Positions 6,406-13,681 of a DNA stretch of 13,877 nucleotides are shown piece after piece. The stretch is from contig JAJYKH010000022.1 of NCBI GenBank assembly GCA_021788685.1, positions 2,471 to 16,347 of the forward strand, given 5' to 3'. The notes under the pieces were generated by a model. It was not told where the DNA came from and did not search any database. It was given only the letters and a program-made list of their open reading frames with translations. The stretch is from Deltaproteobacteria bacterium. Lineage in GTDB: Bacteria > Desulfobacterota > Desulfobulbia > Desulfobulbales > UBA5123. Position numbers and translations under genes: made by a program. Every line of letters starts with the position of its first letter. The first letter of the stretch is position 1.

Positions 6406-6774
6406 TCAGGCGCCGGAGGCGGGATCGAGCCACTCCTCCTGGAGGACATCGGGATCTTCCGTATTGTAGTAGATAATATTTTTCAGGTGGGTGAAACTGT
6501 CGAGATCGATTTCCGAAAACCGGAGGGCAATGCCCCTGGCCTCCACCCGTACCACCTTTCCCTTCATTTTCAAGGCGAGGTCCGAAGAAGCGCCGGTGAG
6601 GTGAAGGACCACCTCCCCTTCCTCCCCTTCCTGCCCATCCGCTCCCACCACGAACACGCCTCTCAGGCTCAGGTCCCTGGTCTGGCAGTTCTCGAAACGC
6701 CGCCCCGCCAGCCCGAGATCGATGGCCGTCTGAAAGGTCACCCGGCGGTGCTGGCGCCGATTGCGGTTGCCCAT
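6406..6774 (-). CDS. PilZ domain protein
   Basis: This 122-aa single-domain protein has both canonical PilZ motifs: RRQHRR near residues 6-11 (RxxxR) and DLSLRG at 34-39 (DxSxxG). Later strands follow, such as LALKMKGKVVRVEARGIALRF, and then a C-terminal helix SFTHLKNIIYYNTEDPD. With intact motifs it is expected to bind cyclic-di-GMP and pass the signal to an unknown partner. The start at 6774 is supported by AGGAG upstream. It begins 20 bases after the stop of the preceding gene, so the two probably share a transcript. It differs from the broken PilZ gene at 3988 in sequence and architecture, so they are not recent copies. Confidence 0.92.
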   Translation of the reverse strand: MGNRNRRQHRRVTFQTAIDLGLAGRRFENCQTRDLSLRGVFVVGADGQEGEEGEVVLHLTGASSDLALKMKGKVVRVEARGIALRFSEIDLDSFTHLKNIIYYNTEDPDVLQEEWLDPASGA

Positions 6775-6794
6775 GCCGTTCTCCTCATGGATTG

Positions 6795-8012
6795 TTAAAC
6801 AATGGCTAAAAACCCTTCCCGCCTGAGCAGCTCCGGGGCGCTCACCACGGGCAGCTCGCCGCCCCCCTCCAGAGCGCCCACCCCGGCGAGGTCCCCATTG
6901 GGGGCCTTGCGGAACCCGGTCATGACCCGGAGCTCTTCCCGCACGCCCGAGCAGAGAAGGACCCCGTGCCAGTGGCCGTAGCTCAGCACCACCAGGGTGG
7001 TGGCCTGGTCGTCCGGCACCTCGGGCAGGCCCACCGCCTGGAGCGAGGCCACCGGCAGGACCAGTTTCTTCAGCTTCCGGTCCGGCATGGTGGCGAGCAT
7101 GCCTTCGAATTGCCGGGCCAGGCTGGCAAACAGCCGGCGGAAATCCCGAAGCGGCACCTGGCCTCCCCGCAAGTATTTTTCCCGCGCCTTCACCGGAAGG
7201 GGGCGGATCAGGGCCACGCTTTCCTCCGGGATGCCCAAGGCCCGATCACCAATGAGAATCTCCCGCAGCCCGCTGGGAGGACACTTCTTGTAAGTCAAAC
7301 CCGCTCCTTCGGGGAGGCCCGTCGGCTCTTCCGGAGCGGACGCCGCCGGGAGCTCCTCTGCCGGGGGACCGGACGGCGATTCGGCCGGGTTTCCCGGGCG
7401 GCCGCCGGCGGCCTGGACCAGCTCCTGGAGGGCCGCCCCCACTTCCTCGGCCCGCCGGAGGGTGCGGTGCAGATCTGCCAGAAGGCGCTCCGCCTCGGAG
7501 AGGACAGGCCCCCCGCCCGCAGCAGACGCTTCGCCCGGAGGCAGCTCGGAAAGCGGCTGCTCCCCGGCGGCCGCAGGCCCGGGAGCTTCAGCGGCGAGAG
7601 GGGTTTGGTCCGGCTCCGTCCCGGGTCCGGGCTGGAGGGGCGGCCGCCGCTCCTGGTGACTCTTGATTTTTCCTTTCAAACTCTGAAAATGGGAAAACAC
7701 CTTCCTGAAAACCCGCTCCTCCCGCTCGGGGTTGTAGTCGGTTTCCTCGTAGAGGTTGACCACGTCGGCCATGGCTTCCTTGAGGAAATCGATGGAATCG
7801 GGGGGGCTGTTGTCCCCCCGGGCCTTGACGTATTCCAGGACATTCCCCGCCATGGTGAGGATGGCCTTGAGCCCCTTGCGGTTGCGGAACCGATCTCCCA
7901 GGCAGGCGAAGGCCTCCTCGAGCGATTCGACCCGGCGCGCGTTGAGGCGCCAGTCCGGGGCGATGATTTCCGCCTTCACCCGCTGGACGGCTTCTTCGAT
8001 CGTCAACTCCAA
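6795..8012 (-). CDS. Hypothetical signalling protein with possible CheW-like C-terminus
   Basis: I do not recognise this 405-aa protein with certainty. Residues 1-118 are charged and helical (SIDFLKEAMADVVNLYEE). Residues about 119-240 form a low-complexity linker rich in Pro, Ala, Glu and Gly with a short helical insert (LSEAERLLADLHRTLRRAEE). Residues about 245-405 are compact: LREILIGDRALGIPEESVAL early on, then TTLVVLSYGHWHGVLLCSGV and a final VSAPELLRREG. This order resembles a divergent CheW adaptor domain (strand, ligand-facing turn, V-x-D-V-like region, final LL), but key CheW residues are weak, so the call is tentative. No membrane segment or signal peptide is seen. It starts with TTG at 8012 because GGAGG lies five bases upstream. 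A PilZ gene follows 20 bases later, supporting a signalling role. Confidence 0.7.
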   Translation of the reverse strand: MELTIEEAVQRVKAEIIAPDWRLNARRVESLEEAFACLGDRFRNRKGLKAILTMAGNVLEYVKARGDNSPPDSIDFLKEAMADVVNLYEETDYNPEREERVFRKVFSHFQSLKGKIKSHQERRPPLQPGPGTEPDQTPLAAEAPGPAAAGEQPLSELPPGEASAAGGGPVLSEAERLLADLHRTLRRAEEVGAALQELVQAAGGRPGNPAESPSGPPAEELPAASAPEEPTGLPEGAGLTYKKCPPSGLREILIGDRALGIPEESVALIRPLPVKAREKYLRGGQVPLRDFRRLFASLARQFEGMLATMPDRKLKKLVLPVASLQAVGLPEVPDDQATTLVVLSYGHWHGVLLCSGVREELRVMTGFRKAPNGDLAGVGALEGGGELPVVSAPELLRREGFLAIV

Positions 8013-8041
8013 ACAGACCTCCGGGTTGGAAGGGAAGGTCT

Positions 8042-8056
8042 CCGGCGCCTCGCCGG
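8042..8056 (-). other. GC-rich hairpin in the leader of the minus-strand operon
   Basis: CCGGCG (8042-8047) and CGCCGG (8051-8056) form a perfect 6-bp inverted repeat with a 3-nt loop. A second one, CCGGC-CAAT-GCCGG, lies at 8118-8131. Both fall in the gap between the divergent genes starting at 8012 and 8203 and would be transcribed in either leader. Neither carries a good T-run. Confidence 0.3.
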
Positions 8057-8067
8057 CGACAGGAAAG

Positions 8068-8096
8068 GTGCAAAACGGATGGCAAGCTTGTATAGT
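8068..8096 (+). promoter_or_regulatory. Possible sigma-70 promoter for the prepilin peptidase gene
   Basis: TATAGT at 8091-8096 is a good -10 element. GTGCAA, 17 bases upstream, is a weak -35 element. Transcription would start near 8103, about 100 bases before the ATG at 8203. Confidence 0.3.
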
Positions 8097-8156
8097 GGCG
8101 CAGGCGCATCCCGCAGGCCGGCCAATGCCGGATTTTCCACAAAGGAACGCCCATAA

Positions 8157-8184
8157 AGGATAACTTCTTTTTTGCCGCTGTAAA
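8157..8184 (-). promoter_or_regulatory. Possible sigma-70 promoter for the six-gene minus-strand cluster
   Basis: Read on the minus strand, TTTACA (8184-8179) is followed after 16 bases by TATCCT (8162-8157). This would give a leader of about 140 nt before the TTG at 8012, and overlaps the leader of the divergent prepilin peptidase gene. Confidence 0.3.
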
Positions 8185-8202
8185 CCTTAAAAAAAGGATC
8201 CC

Positions 8203-8985
8203 ATGACCGATTCCTTCACTGCGGTCCTGACCTTCGTCTTCGGAGCGATGGTGGGCAGCTTCCTTAACGTGGTGATCCTCCGCCTGCCGGAGGAGGGCCG
8301 CTCTATTGTCTTCCCCGCCTCCCACTGCCCCCGGTGCGGCCATCCGATCCGGTGGTTCGACAACATTCCCATCCTGAGCTTCATCCTGCTCAGGCGCCGA
8401 TGCCGCGACTGCGGGGAGCCGATCTCCTTCCAGTACCCCCTGGTGGAGCTGGCCATGGCCCTGCTCTCGCTCGCCCTCTTCCGGAAATTCGGCGCAGGCC
8501 TGGCCTACGCGATCTATTTCCCCTTTCTCGCCGCGTTGCTGGCGATCATCTTCATCGATCTCCGGCACCAGATCATCCCGGATGCCATCACTCTCCCCGG
8601 AATCGTGCTCGGGTTCCTGCTCGCCTTCGCCAATCCCCTGGTCAGCTGGCAGGAGGCGGGGCTGGGCCTCCTGCTGGGAGGCGGCAGCCTGTATGCGGTG
8701 GCGGCGGGGTATTACCTCTTCACCCGCCGGGAGGGCATGGGCGGCGGCGACATCAAGCTGCTCGCCATGATCGGCGCTTTTCTGGGCTGGCAGTCCCTGC
8801 CCTTCGTCATTTTCAGCAGCTCGCTTATCGGCACCATCGCGGGGATCGGGGCCATGATCAAACAGCGCAAGGGCGGGCAGACCGTCATCCCGTACGGTCC
8901 TTTTCTGGCACTCGGCGGCATGCTCTACCTGTTCTTTCGCGAGGAGATCATCTCTTATCTCAGTCAACTGTGGCATTTACAATGA
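8203..8985 (+). CDS. pilD: Type IV prepilin peptidase / N-methyltransferase (PilD)
   Basis: This 260-aa inner-membrane aspartic protease cleaves the leader of type IV pilin and pseudopilin precursors and methylates the new N-terminus. The N-terminal domain carries GSFLNVVILRLP and two zinc-binding CxxC pairs (C42-C45, C67-C70), which mark the bifunctional form. The catalytic aspartates are D119 in FIDLRHQIIPD and D183 in the GMGGGDIKLL motif. Several membrane helices follow the usual pattern, and the length is normal. An AAGGA ribosome site precedes the ATG at 8203. No pilin gene lies in the window, so substrates are encoded elsewhere. It is followed by a sigma-54 response regulator 86 bases downstream on the same strand, possibly co-transcribed, and is divergent from the PilZ/CheW-like cluster. 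Confidence 0.95.
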   Translation: MTDSFTAVLTFVFGAMVGSFLNVVILRLPEEGRSIVFPASHCPRCGHPIRWFDNIPILSFILLRRRCRDCGEPISFQYPLVELAMALLSLALFRKFGAGLAYAIYFPFLAALLAIIFIDLRHQIIPDAITLPGIVLGFLLAFANPLVSWQEAGLGLLLGGGSLYAVAAGYYLFTRREGMGGGDIKLLAMIGAFLGWQSLPFVIFSSSLIGTIAGIGAMIKQRKGGQTVIPYGPFLALGGMLYLFFREEIISYLSQLWHLQ

Positions 8986-9008
8986 GAAAGGTGTAAATTC
9001 CCTTTACA
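8976..9008 (+). promoter_or_regulatory. Three TTTACA/TGTAAA elements before the response regulator
   Basis: TTTACA occurs at 8976-8981 and 9003-9008 and its reverse complement TGTAAA at 8992-8997, so 8992-9008 is an inverted repeat with a 5-nt spacer. It overlaps the end of the prepilin peptidase gene and lies about 65 bases before the response regulator. It could be an operator or a small hairpin. Confidence 0.25.
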
Positions 9009-9071
9009 GAAAACGGCGGCTGTTCCCTCGGCCGGGCGCGGTCTTCTTGCTGGAAACGACGGAGGTCACGA

Positions 9072-10451
9072 TTGGACAACGAAATTTCCCGAGTGCTGCT
9101 GGTTGACGATGATCCCCTCCTGCGGGAGGTCATCACCTCCCTGCTCGCCGCCCGGGGCTACCGGGTGGACACTGCGGGCAACGGGGTGGAAGCGCTCGAC
9201 AAGATCAAGGGCCAGGTCTACGACCACATCATCACCGACCTCAGCATGCCGGTGATGGACGGCCTCACCCTTCTCAAGGAGCTCAAGCAGAAAGGGATCG
9301 AGGCGAGCGTCATCGTGATCTCCGCCCACACCGATATGGAGCACGTGGTCCAGGCCATGCAGCTGGGGGCCCGGGATTACGTGGCCAAGCCCTTCCAGTC
9401 GGAAGACGAGATCCTGCTCGCCTTGCAAAAAGTGGAGGAGCGGGCCCGGCTGGAGCGGGAGAACATCCGGCTGCGGCGGGAGGTGGAGCACCGGTACACC
9501 TTCTCCAACATCGTGGCCAAAAGCAGCAAGGTCACCTCCATTTTCGAAACCATCGCCAAGATCGCCGACTACAAGACCACCGTCCTCATCACCGGCGAAT
9601 CGGGTACCGGCAAGGAGCTCATCGCCAAGGCCATCCACTACAACTCCAGCCGGCGGGACATGCCCCTGGTGGGGATCAATTGCGGCGGCATCCCCGAAAC
9701 CCTCCTCGAAAGCGAGCTGTTCGGCTACGTCAAGGGGGCCTTCACCGACGCTTACCGGGGCAAAAAGGGGTTGTTCGAGGAGGCCAACGGCGGCACCCTA
9801 TTCCTGGACGAGATCGGCGAGATGCCGCTCTCGCTCCAGGTCAAGCTGCTGCGCGCCCTCCAGGAAGAGGAAATCCGCCCCCTGGGCGACAACCGGGTTG
9901 TGAAGCTCGATGTGCGGATCGTCGCCGCCACCTCCAAGAACCTGCGGGATGAGGTGAAAAACGAACGGTTCCGGGAGGACCTCTTCTACCGGATCAACGT
10001 GCTCACCATCGAGATGCCCCCCCTGCGGGAGCGCAAGGAAGACATCCCTTTGCTGGTCAACCACTTCATCGAGAAGCTCAACCGCCGCCTGAACCTGGCG
10101 ATCGAGAAGGTGGACAACGACTGCCTGGAGCGGCTCCTGGAATATTCCTGGCCGGGGAACGTCCGGGAGCTGGAGAACGCCATCGAGCGGGCCATGGTGC
10201 TTTCCGAGGGCAAAGTGCTCACCGCCGACAACCTGCCCCGGGAGCTGGTGCGGGTGAGCGGCAACCAGGGGGGCGACGCCTTCTACCTCACCGGCTGCTC
10301 CATCAAGCGCAATACCAAGATCCTCGAAAAGCAGCTCATCGGCATGGCCCTGGCCCAGACCGGCGGCAACAAGACCAAGGCCGCCGCCCTCCTGGAGCTG
10401 AGCCTCCCCGCCCTCCTTTATAAGATTAAAGAATACGGAGTGGACCAGTGA
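9072..10451 (+). CDS. NtrC-family sigma-54-dependent response regulator
   Basis: This 459-aa transcription activator has a receiver (about 6-120; acidic DDD at 12-14, phosphoacceptor D56 in ITDLSMPVMDG, lysine in VAKPF). A sigma-54 AAA+ domain follows (about 145-375; Walker A GESGTGKE at 175-182, Walker B FLDEIGE, arginine-rich FREDLFYRINVL, SWPGNVRELEN), then a Fis-type helix-turn-helix at the C-terminus (NKTKAAALLELSLPALLYKI). The loop that touches sigma-54 reads GAFTDA instead of the usual GAFTGA (D226). The start is TTG at 9072, supported by GGAGG upstream. No partner kinase is adjacent; the kinase at 2-1816 is too far away to pair by position. The following heptamer repeat array provides its stop codon. 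Its targets are unknown, but the position after pilD makes pilus genes a candidate. Confidence 0.94.
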   Translation: MDNEISRVLLVDDDPLLREVITSLLAARGYRVDTAGNGVEALDKIKGQVYDHIITDLSMPVMDGLTLLKELKQKGIEASVIVISAHTDMEHVVQAMQLGARDYVAKPFQSEDEILLALQKVEERARLERENIRLRREVEHRYTFSNIVAKSSKVTSIFETIAKIADYKTTVLITGESGTGKELIAKAIHYNSSRRDMPLVGINCGGIPETLLESELFGYVKGAFTDAYRGKKGLFEEANGGTLFLDEIGEMPLSLQVKLLRALQEEEIRPLGDNRVVKLDVRIVAATSKNLRDEVKNERFREDLFYRINVLTIEMPPLRERKEDIPLLVNHFIEKLNRRLNLAIEKVDNDCLERLLEYSWPGNVRELENAIERAMVLSEGKVLTADNLPRELVRVSGNQGGDAFYLTGCSIKRNTKILEKQLIGMALAQTGGNKTKAAALLELSLPALLYKIKEYGVDQ

Positions 10452-10531
10452 CAGTGACGAGTGAGTGACCGGTGACAAGTGACAGGTGAAAAGCATTTCC
10501 ACTTGTCACCTGTCACTTGTCACCGGTCACT
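10448..10531. repeat. GTGAC heptamer repeats forming a perfect 26-bp inverted repeat
   Basis: The + strand carries consecutive GTGAC-type units (GTGACCG, GTGACAA, GTGACAG and less regular ones upstream). The stretch 10464-10489 is the exact reverse complement of 10506-10531, with a 16-nt loop. The array contains the TGA of the response regulator (10449-10451) and the TGA and last codons of mnmG (10513-10515). As RNA it forms a very stable hairpin from either side and may act as a bidirectional terminator or mRNA stabiliser, although no T-run follows. Such short tandem repeats behave as dispersed intergenic elements in some genomes. Confidence 0.85.
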
Positions 10532-12405
10532 GCCTTTAAAATTCCCGCCTTTTTCAGATGCACCTGGAGCACCGCGATGGCCGCCGGGGTGATTCCCGAA
10601 ATGCGGGAGGCCTGGCCGAGGGAGCGGGGCCGCACCTTTTCGAGCTTTTCCACCACCTCATTGGACAGTCCCGCCAATTGCCGGTATTCGAGATCCTCCG
10701 GGAGCAGCACGGATTCGTAGCGCCGGAACCGGCCCACCTGCTCTTCCTGCCGTTTGATGTAGCCCTCGTATTTGACCGCCAGCTGGACCTCCCGGGCCAC
10801 CTCGGGGGCGTCCGGCTCTCCGCCGGCAATGGCAATGGCCGGCAGGTCCTCGATGGCGAGCTCCGGCCGCCGCAGGAGATCGGCGAGAGTGGCCGGCTGC
10901 TTGAGGGGGGTGCTGCCCCGGGCGGCCAGGCGCCCGTTCACCTCCGGCCCCGGCCGGACAACAGACCGGGCCAAGCGGTCGCAGGCGGCGGCGATGGCCT
11001 CCCGCTTCCGGCAAAAGGAGGCGTAGGCGGCCCCGCTCACCAGCCCCAGCCAGTGGCCGAGCTCGGTCAGCCGGAGGTCGGCGTTGTCCTCCCGCAGGAG
11101 AAGCCGGTATTCCGCCCGGGAGGTGAAGAGGCGGTATGGCTCTTTGGTGCCGCGGGTGACCAGGTCGTCGACGAGCACCCCGATGTACGCCTGGGAGCGG
11201 TCGAGGATGAACGGCTCTTCGCCTCGCACCATGTGGACCGCGTTGATCCCGGCCATCAATCCCTGGGCCGCCGCTTCCTCGTATCCCGAGGTGCCATTGA
11301 TCTGGCCCGCCAGGAACAGCCCCCGCACCAGTTTGGTTTCCAGGGTGGGCAGCAGCTCCAGGGGATCGACATAATCGTACTCGATAGCGTATCCCGGCCG
11401 GATCACCTTTACCTGCTCCAGCCCCGGGATGCTCCGCAGCATGGCGAGCTGGACGTCGGCGGGCAGGCTGGTGGGTACCCCGTTCGGGTAGACCTCCACG
11501 GTGTCGAGCCCTTCCGGCTCCAAGAAGATCTGGTGGCGCTCCTTGTCCGGAAAACGCATGACCTTGTCTTCGATGGAGGGGCAGTAGCGGGCCCCCACCC
11601 CCTTGATGATCCCCGCGTACAGAGGCGACCGGTCAGTGCCGGCCCGGATGATCTCGTGGGTGCGGCCGTTGGTGTAGGTGACGTGGCAGGGGACCTGCGG
11701 CAGCGGCGGTGCGCCGCTGCTGCCATAGGAGAAAAAAGGGACCGGGTCGTCGCCGTGCTGGACCGCGAGTCCGGCATAGTCGATGGTGCGCCCGTCCAAG
11801 CGGGGGGTTGTGCCGGTCTTCATCCGGCCCATGGCGAAGCCGAGGTCCCGAATGCTCGCGGCCAGGCTGCGCGAGGGGGCGTCCCCCAGGCGGCCGGCCG
11901 GAAACTGCTTGAGGCCGATGTGGATGAGCCCGTTCAGAAAGGTGCCGGTGGCGATCACCACCGCCCGCGCCCGGATGGTTTCCTCCAGGGAGGTGACCAC
12001 CCCGGCGATGCCGCCGTTTTCCACCAGCAGCCGGGCGACCACCGTCTGTGTGATGTCGAGCCCGGGCTGGTTTTCCACCACCCCCTTCATCCGCAGGCGG
12101 TAGAGGAGCCGGTCCGCCTGGGCCCGGGAGGACCATACCGCCGGGCCCTTGCTGGTGTTGAGGCGTCGGAACTGGATGCCGGTGGCATCGATGTTCCTGG
12201 CCATCTCGCCACCCAGGGCATCGATCTCCTTCACCAGGTGGCCCTTGGCCAGCCCCCCGATGGCCGGGTTGCAGGACATGGCGCCGATGGAGTCGGCGTT
12301 GATGGTGGCGAGCAGGGTCCGGCAGCCCATGCGGGCCGAGGCGAGGGCCGCCTCGCAGCCTGCATGGCCGGCACCGATGACGATGAGGTCGTAATCCGTG
12401 TGCAC
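10513..12405 (-). CDS. mnmG: tRNA uridine-5-carboxymethylaminomethyl(34) synthesis enzyme MnmG
   Basis: This 630-aa flavoprotein, together with MnmE, installs the carboxymethylaminomethyl group on the wobble uridine of certain tRNAs, helping accurate reading of split codon boxes. The N-terminus has the FAD-binding GAGHAGCEAA (residues 11-20) and the family signature SCNPAIGGLAKGHL around C45. A second conserved cysteine region, GARYCPSIEDK, lies near residue 278. The C-terminal part (SRAEYRLLLREDNADLRL, then VKYEGYIKRQ) is the tRNA/MnmE-interacting helical domain. The length is typical. It begins with GTG at 12405 without a strong ribosome site; no better upstream start was found. Its last residues (AVTGDK) are encoded by the heptamer repeat and replace the usual tail. 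It follows the methyltransferase by 107 bases and may be read from that promoter; mnmE is not in the window. Confidence 0.97.
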   Translation of the reverse strand: MHTDYDLIVIGAGHAGCEAALASARMGCRTLLATINADSIGAMSCNPAIGGLAKGHLVKEIDALGGEMARNIDATGIQFRRLNTSKGPAVWSSRAQADRLLYRLRMKGVVENQPGLDITQTVVARLLVENGGIAGVVTSLEETIRARAVVIATGTFLNGLIHIGLKQFPAGRLGDAPSRSLAASIRDLGFAMGRMKTGTTPRLDGRTIDYAGLAVQHGDDPVPFFSYGSSGAPPLPQVPCHVTYTNGRTHEIIRAGTDRSPLYAGIIKGVGARYCPSIEDKVMRFPDKERHQIFLEPEGLDTVEVYPNGVPTSLPADVQLAMLRSIPGLEQVKVIRPGYAIEYDYVDPLELLPTLETKLVRGLFLAGQINGTSGYEEAAAQGLMAGINAVHMVRGEEPFILDRSQAYIGVLVDDLVTRGTKEPYRLFTSRAEYRLLLREDNADLRLTELGHWLGLVSGAAYASFCRKREAIAAACDRLARSVVRPGPEVNGRLAARGSTPLKQPATLADLLRRPELAIEDLPAIAIAGGEPDAPEVAREVQLAVKYEGYIKRQEEQVGRFRRYESVLLPEDLEYRQLAGLSNEVVEKLEKVRPRSLGQASRISGITPAAIAVLQVHLKKAGILKAVTGDK

Positions 12406-12512
12406 GTGGTCAGCCTGAAATGGAGCGGTCAGCTGAAGGGGTGGTCCACCACTCTAATCGAACGGTCGCCTTCGCGGACCTGGCGTCCGGACGAACGCTC
12501 ACGGATTCAAGC

Positions 12513-13208
12513 CTATTTCTTGCGGGGCCGCAGCCGGTTGAGGATGACCGTGACCGACTCGTCACCGGAGGTGATCCGCCGCTTGCTCACCCCGATCTCG
12601 AATTCCTTCCCGGCAAGCTGGAGAAAAGGCGGCAGACTCTTGCGCCGCACGTCATGGGCGAGGTAAATGGTCCCCTCGGGGGCCAGGAGCTTCGAAAACA
12701 CCGTGAGAAGGGGCGCGAAAAAATCTTCCCGGAAAAGAATTTCCGCCCCGATGATGGTATCGAATGGCGGAAGGGCCGGGGGCCGCAGCCAGTCGATGAG
12801 CTCGAAGCGGACGCCGGTGAGGCCGCTCGCCGCCGCGCTCACCCGCTGGAAATCGAGGATGAGCGGCTCGAAATCGCTCAGGGTGACCTGGTAGCCGCTG
12901 GCGGCCGCCACCAGGCCCGGAGCCCCCAGGCCCGCCCCCAGCTCGAGGAGGGTCTGCCCCGGCGCGGCCGGGGTGGTGGCCATGAAGTCGGCCAGCACCA
13001 GGGCCGACTCCCAAATCTTCACCCAGAACGGGAAACTGGAGACGTCCTGGAAGGGGTCCTTGCCCCCAAGCAAGGCCTCCAGGTCGGTGACCTGCAGGAG
13101 CTCCAGCTCCTTGTCCCGCACCCGAAGCGGCTCGAAGCCCACCTTGTATTTCCGCCTGATCTCTTTGTAGATATCCGCCGCCCGTCCAGGCAGCTGTCGT
13201 GGCTCCAT
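12513..13208 (-). CDS. Class I SAM-dependent methyltransferase (Methyltransf_16-like)
   Basis: This 231-aa protein has a Rossmann methyltransferase core: motif I LLELGAGLGAPG at 87-98, the acidic ribose-binding residue in VTLSDFEPL (about 110), a fourth-strand region PPFDTIIGAEILF, and LLAPEGTIYLAHD. The segment PFWVKIWESALVLADFM just before motif I resembles protein-lysine methyltransferases of the METTL21/Methyltransf_16 group, so a protein substrate is plausible, but the family is mixed and the target is unknown. The start at 13208 is chosen because AAAGGAG lies six bases upstream; longer versions would cross the promoter described here. mnmG follows 107 bases downstream on the same strand. 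Confidence 0.88.
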   Translation of the reverse strand: MEPRQLPGRAADIYKEIRRKYKVGFEPLRVRDKELELLQVTDLEALLGGKDPFQDVSSFPFWVKIWESALVLADFMATTPAAPGQTLLELGAGLGAPGLVAAASGYQVTLSDFEPLILDFQRVSAAASGLTGVRFELIDWLRPPALPPFDTIIGAEILFREDFFAPLLTVFSKLLAPEGTIYLAHDVRRKSLPPFLQLAGKEFEIGVSKRRITSGDESVTVILNRLRPRKK

Positions 13209-13236
13209 TGCATTCTCCTTTATTCCATCGGGAGCC

Positions 13237-13265
13237 ACTATACGTGAGGGGCAGGAGCTTGTAAA
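13237..13265 (-). promoter_or_regulatory. Sigma-70 promoter of the methyltransferase gene
   Basis: On the minus strand TTTACA (13265-13260) and TATAGT (13242-13237) are separated by exactly 17 bases, each matching the consensus in five of six positions. Transcription would start near 13230, about 22 bases before the ATG at 13208. Confidence 0.65.
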
Positions 13266-13291
13266 CAAGCAAAGGATTCGTGGAGGGAGGT

Positions 13292-13327
13292 TAAAAGCAA
13301 AGAGCCACCCGCTGGGGGTGGCTCTTT
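13292..13327 (-). terminator. Intrinsic terminator after the small exported protein
   Basis: AAAGAGCCACCC (13299-13310) pairs perfectly over 12 bp with GGGTGGCTCTTT (13316-13327) around a 5-nt loop. On the minus strand the stem is followed by GCTTTTAA, giving a T-rich tail. It lies 23 bases past the stop of the 72-aa gene and upstream of the methyltransferase promoter, so the two are separate units. Confidence 0.85.
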
Positions 13328-13350
13328 GGCGTGAAATGCGCTGGAAAAGC

Positions 13351-13569
13351 TTAGCAACCTTCGATGGCCTTCTTCTTCGCGCCACCCGCAGCGGCCTTCA
13401 CGGTAACGGTGGAGCCGGCGGCCAGCTTGGAGGCATCCTTGCAGTCCATGGTGACGGTGGTGCCGCTGACGGACTTGACCGTGCAGGTGACATCAGCCGC
13501 GAAGCTCACGGCAACGGTAGCGGCGGCGAAAGAAAGGGCCAGGGCGAGGGTCATCAGTTTCTTGCTCAT
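13351..13569 (-). CDS. Small exported protein with three cysteines, unknown function
   Basis: This 72-aa protein begins MSKKLMTLALALSFAAATVA, a clear signal peptide with likely cleavage around residue 24 or 25 (SFAA-D). The mature part of about 48 residues has alternating strands (VTCTVKSVSGTTVTMDC, then SKLAAGSTVTVKAA) that suggest a small beta-barrel, and a Gly/Ala/Lys-rich tail. Its three cysteines are C29, C43 and C72, the last residue. I do not recognise the family with confidence. The start at 13569 has AAGGAG seven bases upstream; a longer reading frame to 13698 would cross the promoter. With its own strong promoter and terminator it is probably monocistronic and well expressed. An extracytoplasmic thiol or metal-related role is possible but unproven. 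Confidence 0.82.
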   Translation of the reverse strand: MSKKLMTLALALSFAAATVAVSFAADVTCTVKSVSGTTVTMDCKDASKLAAGSTVTVKAAAGGAKKKAIEGC

Positions 13570-13651
13570 CTTTTTTCTCCTTGAATGAATGGGGTTATTG
13601 TGAAGAGCCCAAGTGAAGCAAGTAAGCGTATTCACAAAAACGATCAATGGC

Positions 13652-13679
13652 AATATATACGGCCTCTCCCCTTTGTCAA
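13652..13679 (-). promoter_or_regulatory. Strong sigma-70 promoter of the small exported protein
   Basis: On the minus strand a perfect -35 element TTGACA (13679-13674) is followed after 16 bases by TATATT (13657-13652). Transcription would start near 13645, giving a leader of about 75 nt before the ATG at 13569. Confidence 0.7.
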
Positions 13680-13681
13680 TC

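Noticed and set aside
7588..8976. Long open frame on the minus strand (462 codons) opposite pilD and across the divergent promoter region
   Set aside because: It overlaps the well-supported prepilin peptidase and the frame of the CheW-like gene; its sequence is that of a shadow frame.
10558..12666. Long open frame on the plus strand (702 codons) opposite mnmG
   Set aside because: It is a shadow of mnmG; its composition is low-complexity and it lacks recognisable motifs.
13209..13385. Longer start for the methyltransferase (290 codons)
   Set aside because: The extension crosses the sigma-70 promoter and the upstream terminator, while the ATG at 13208 has a strong ribosome site.
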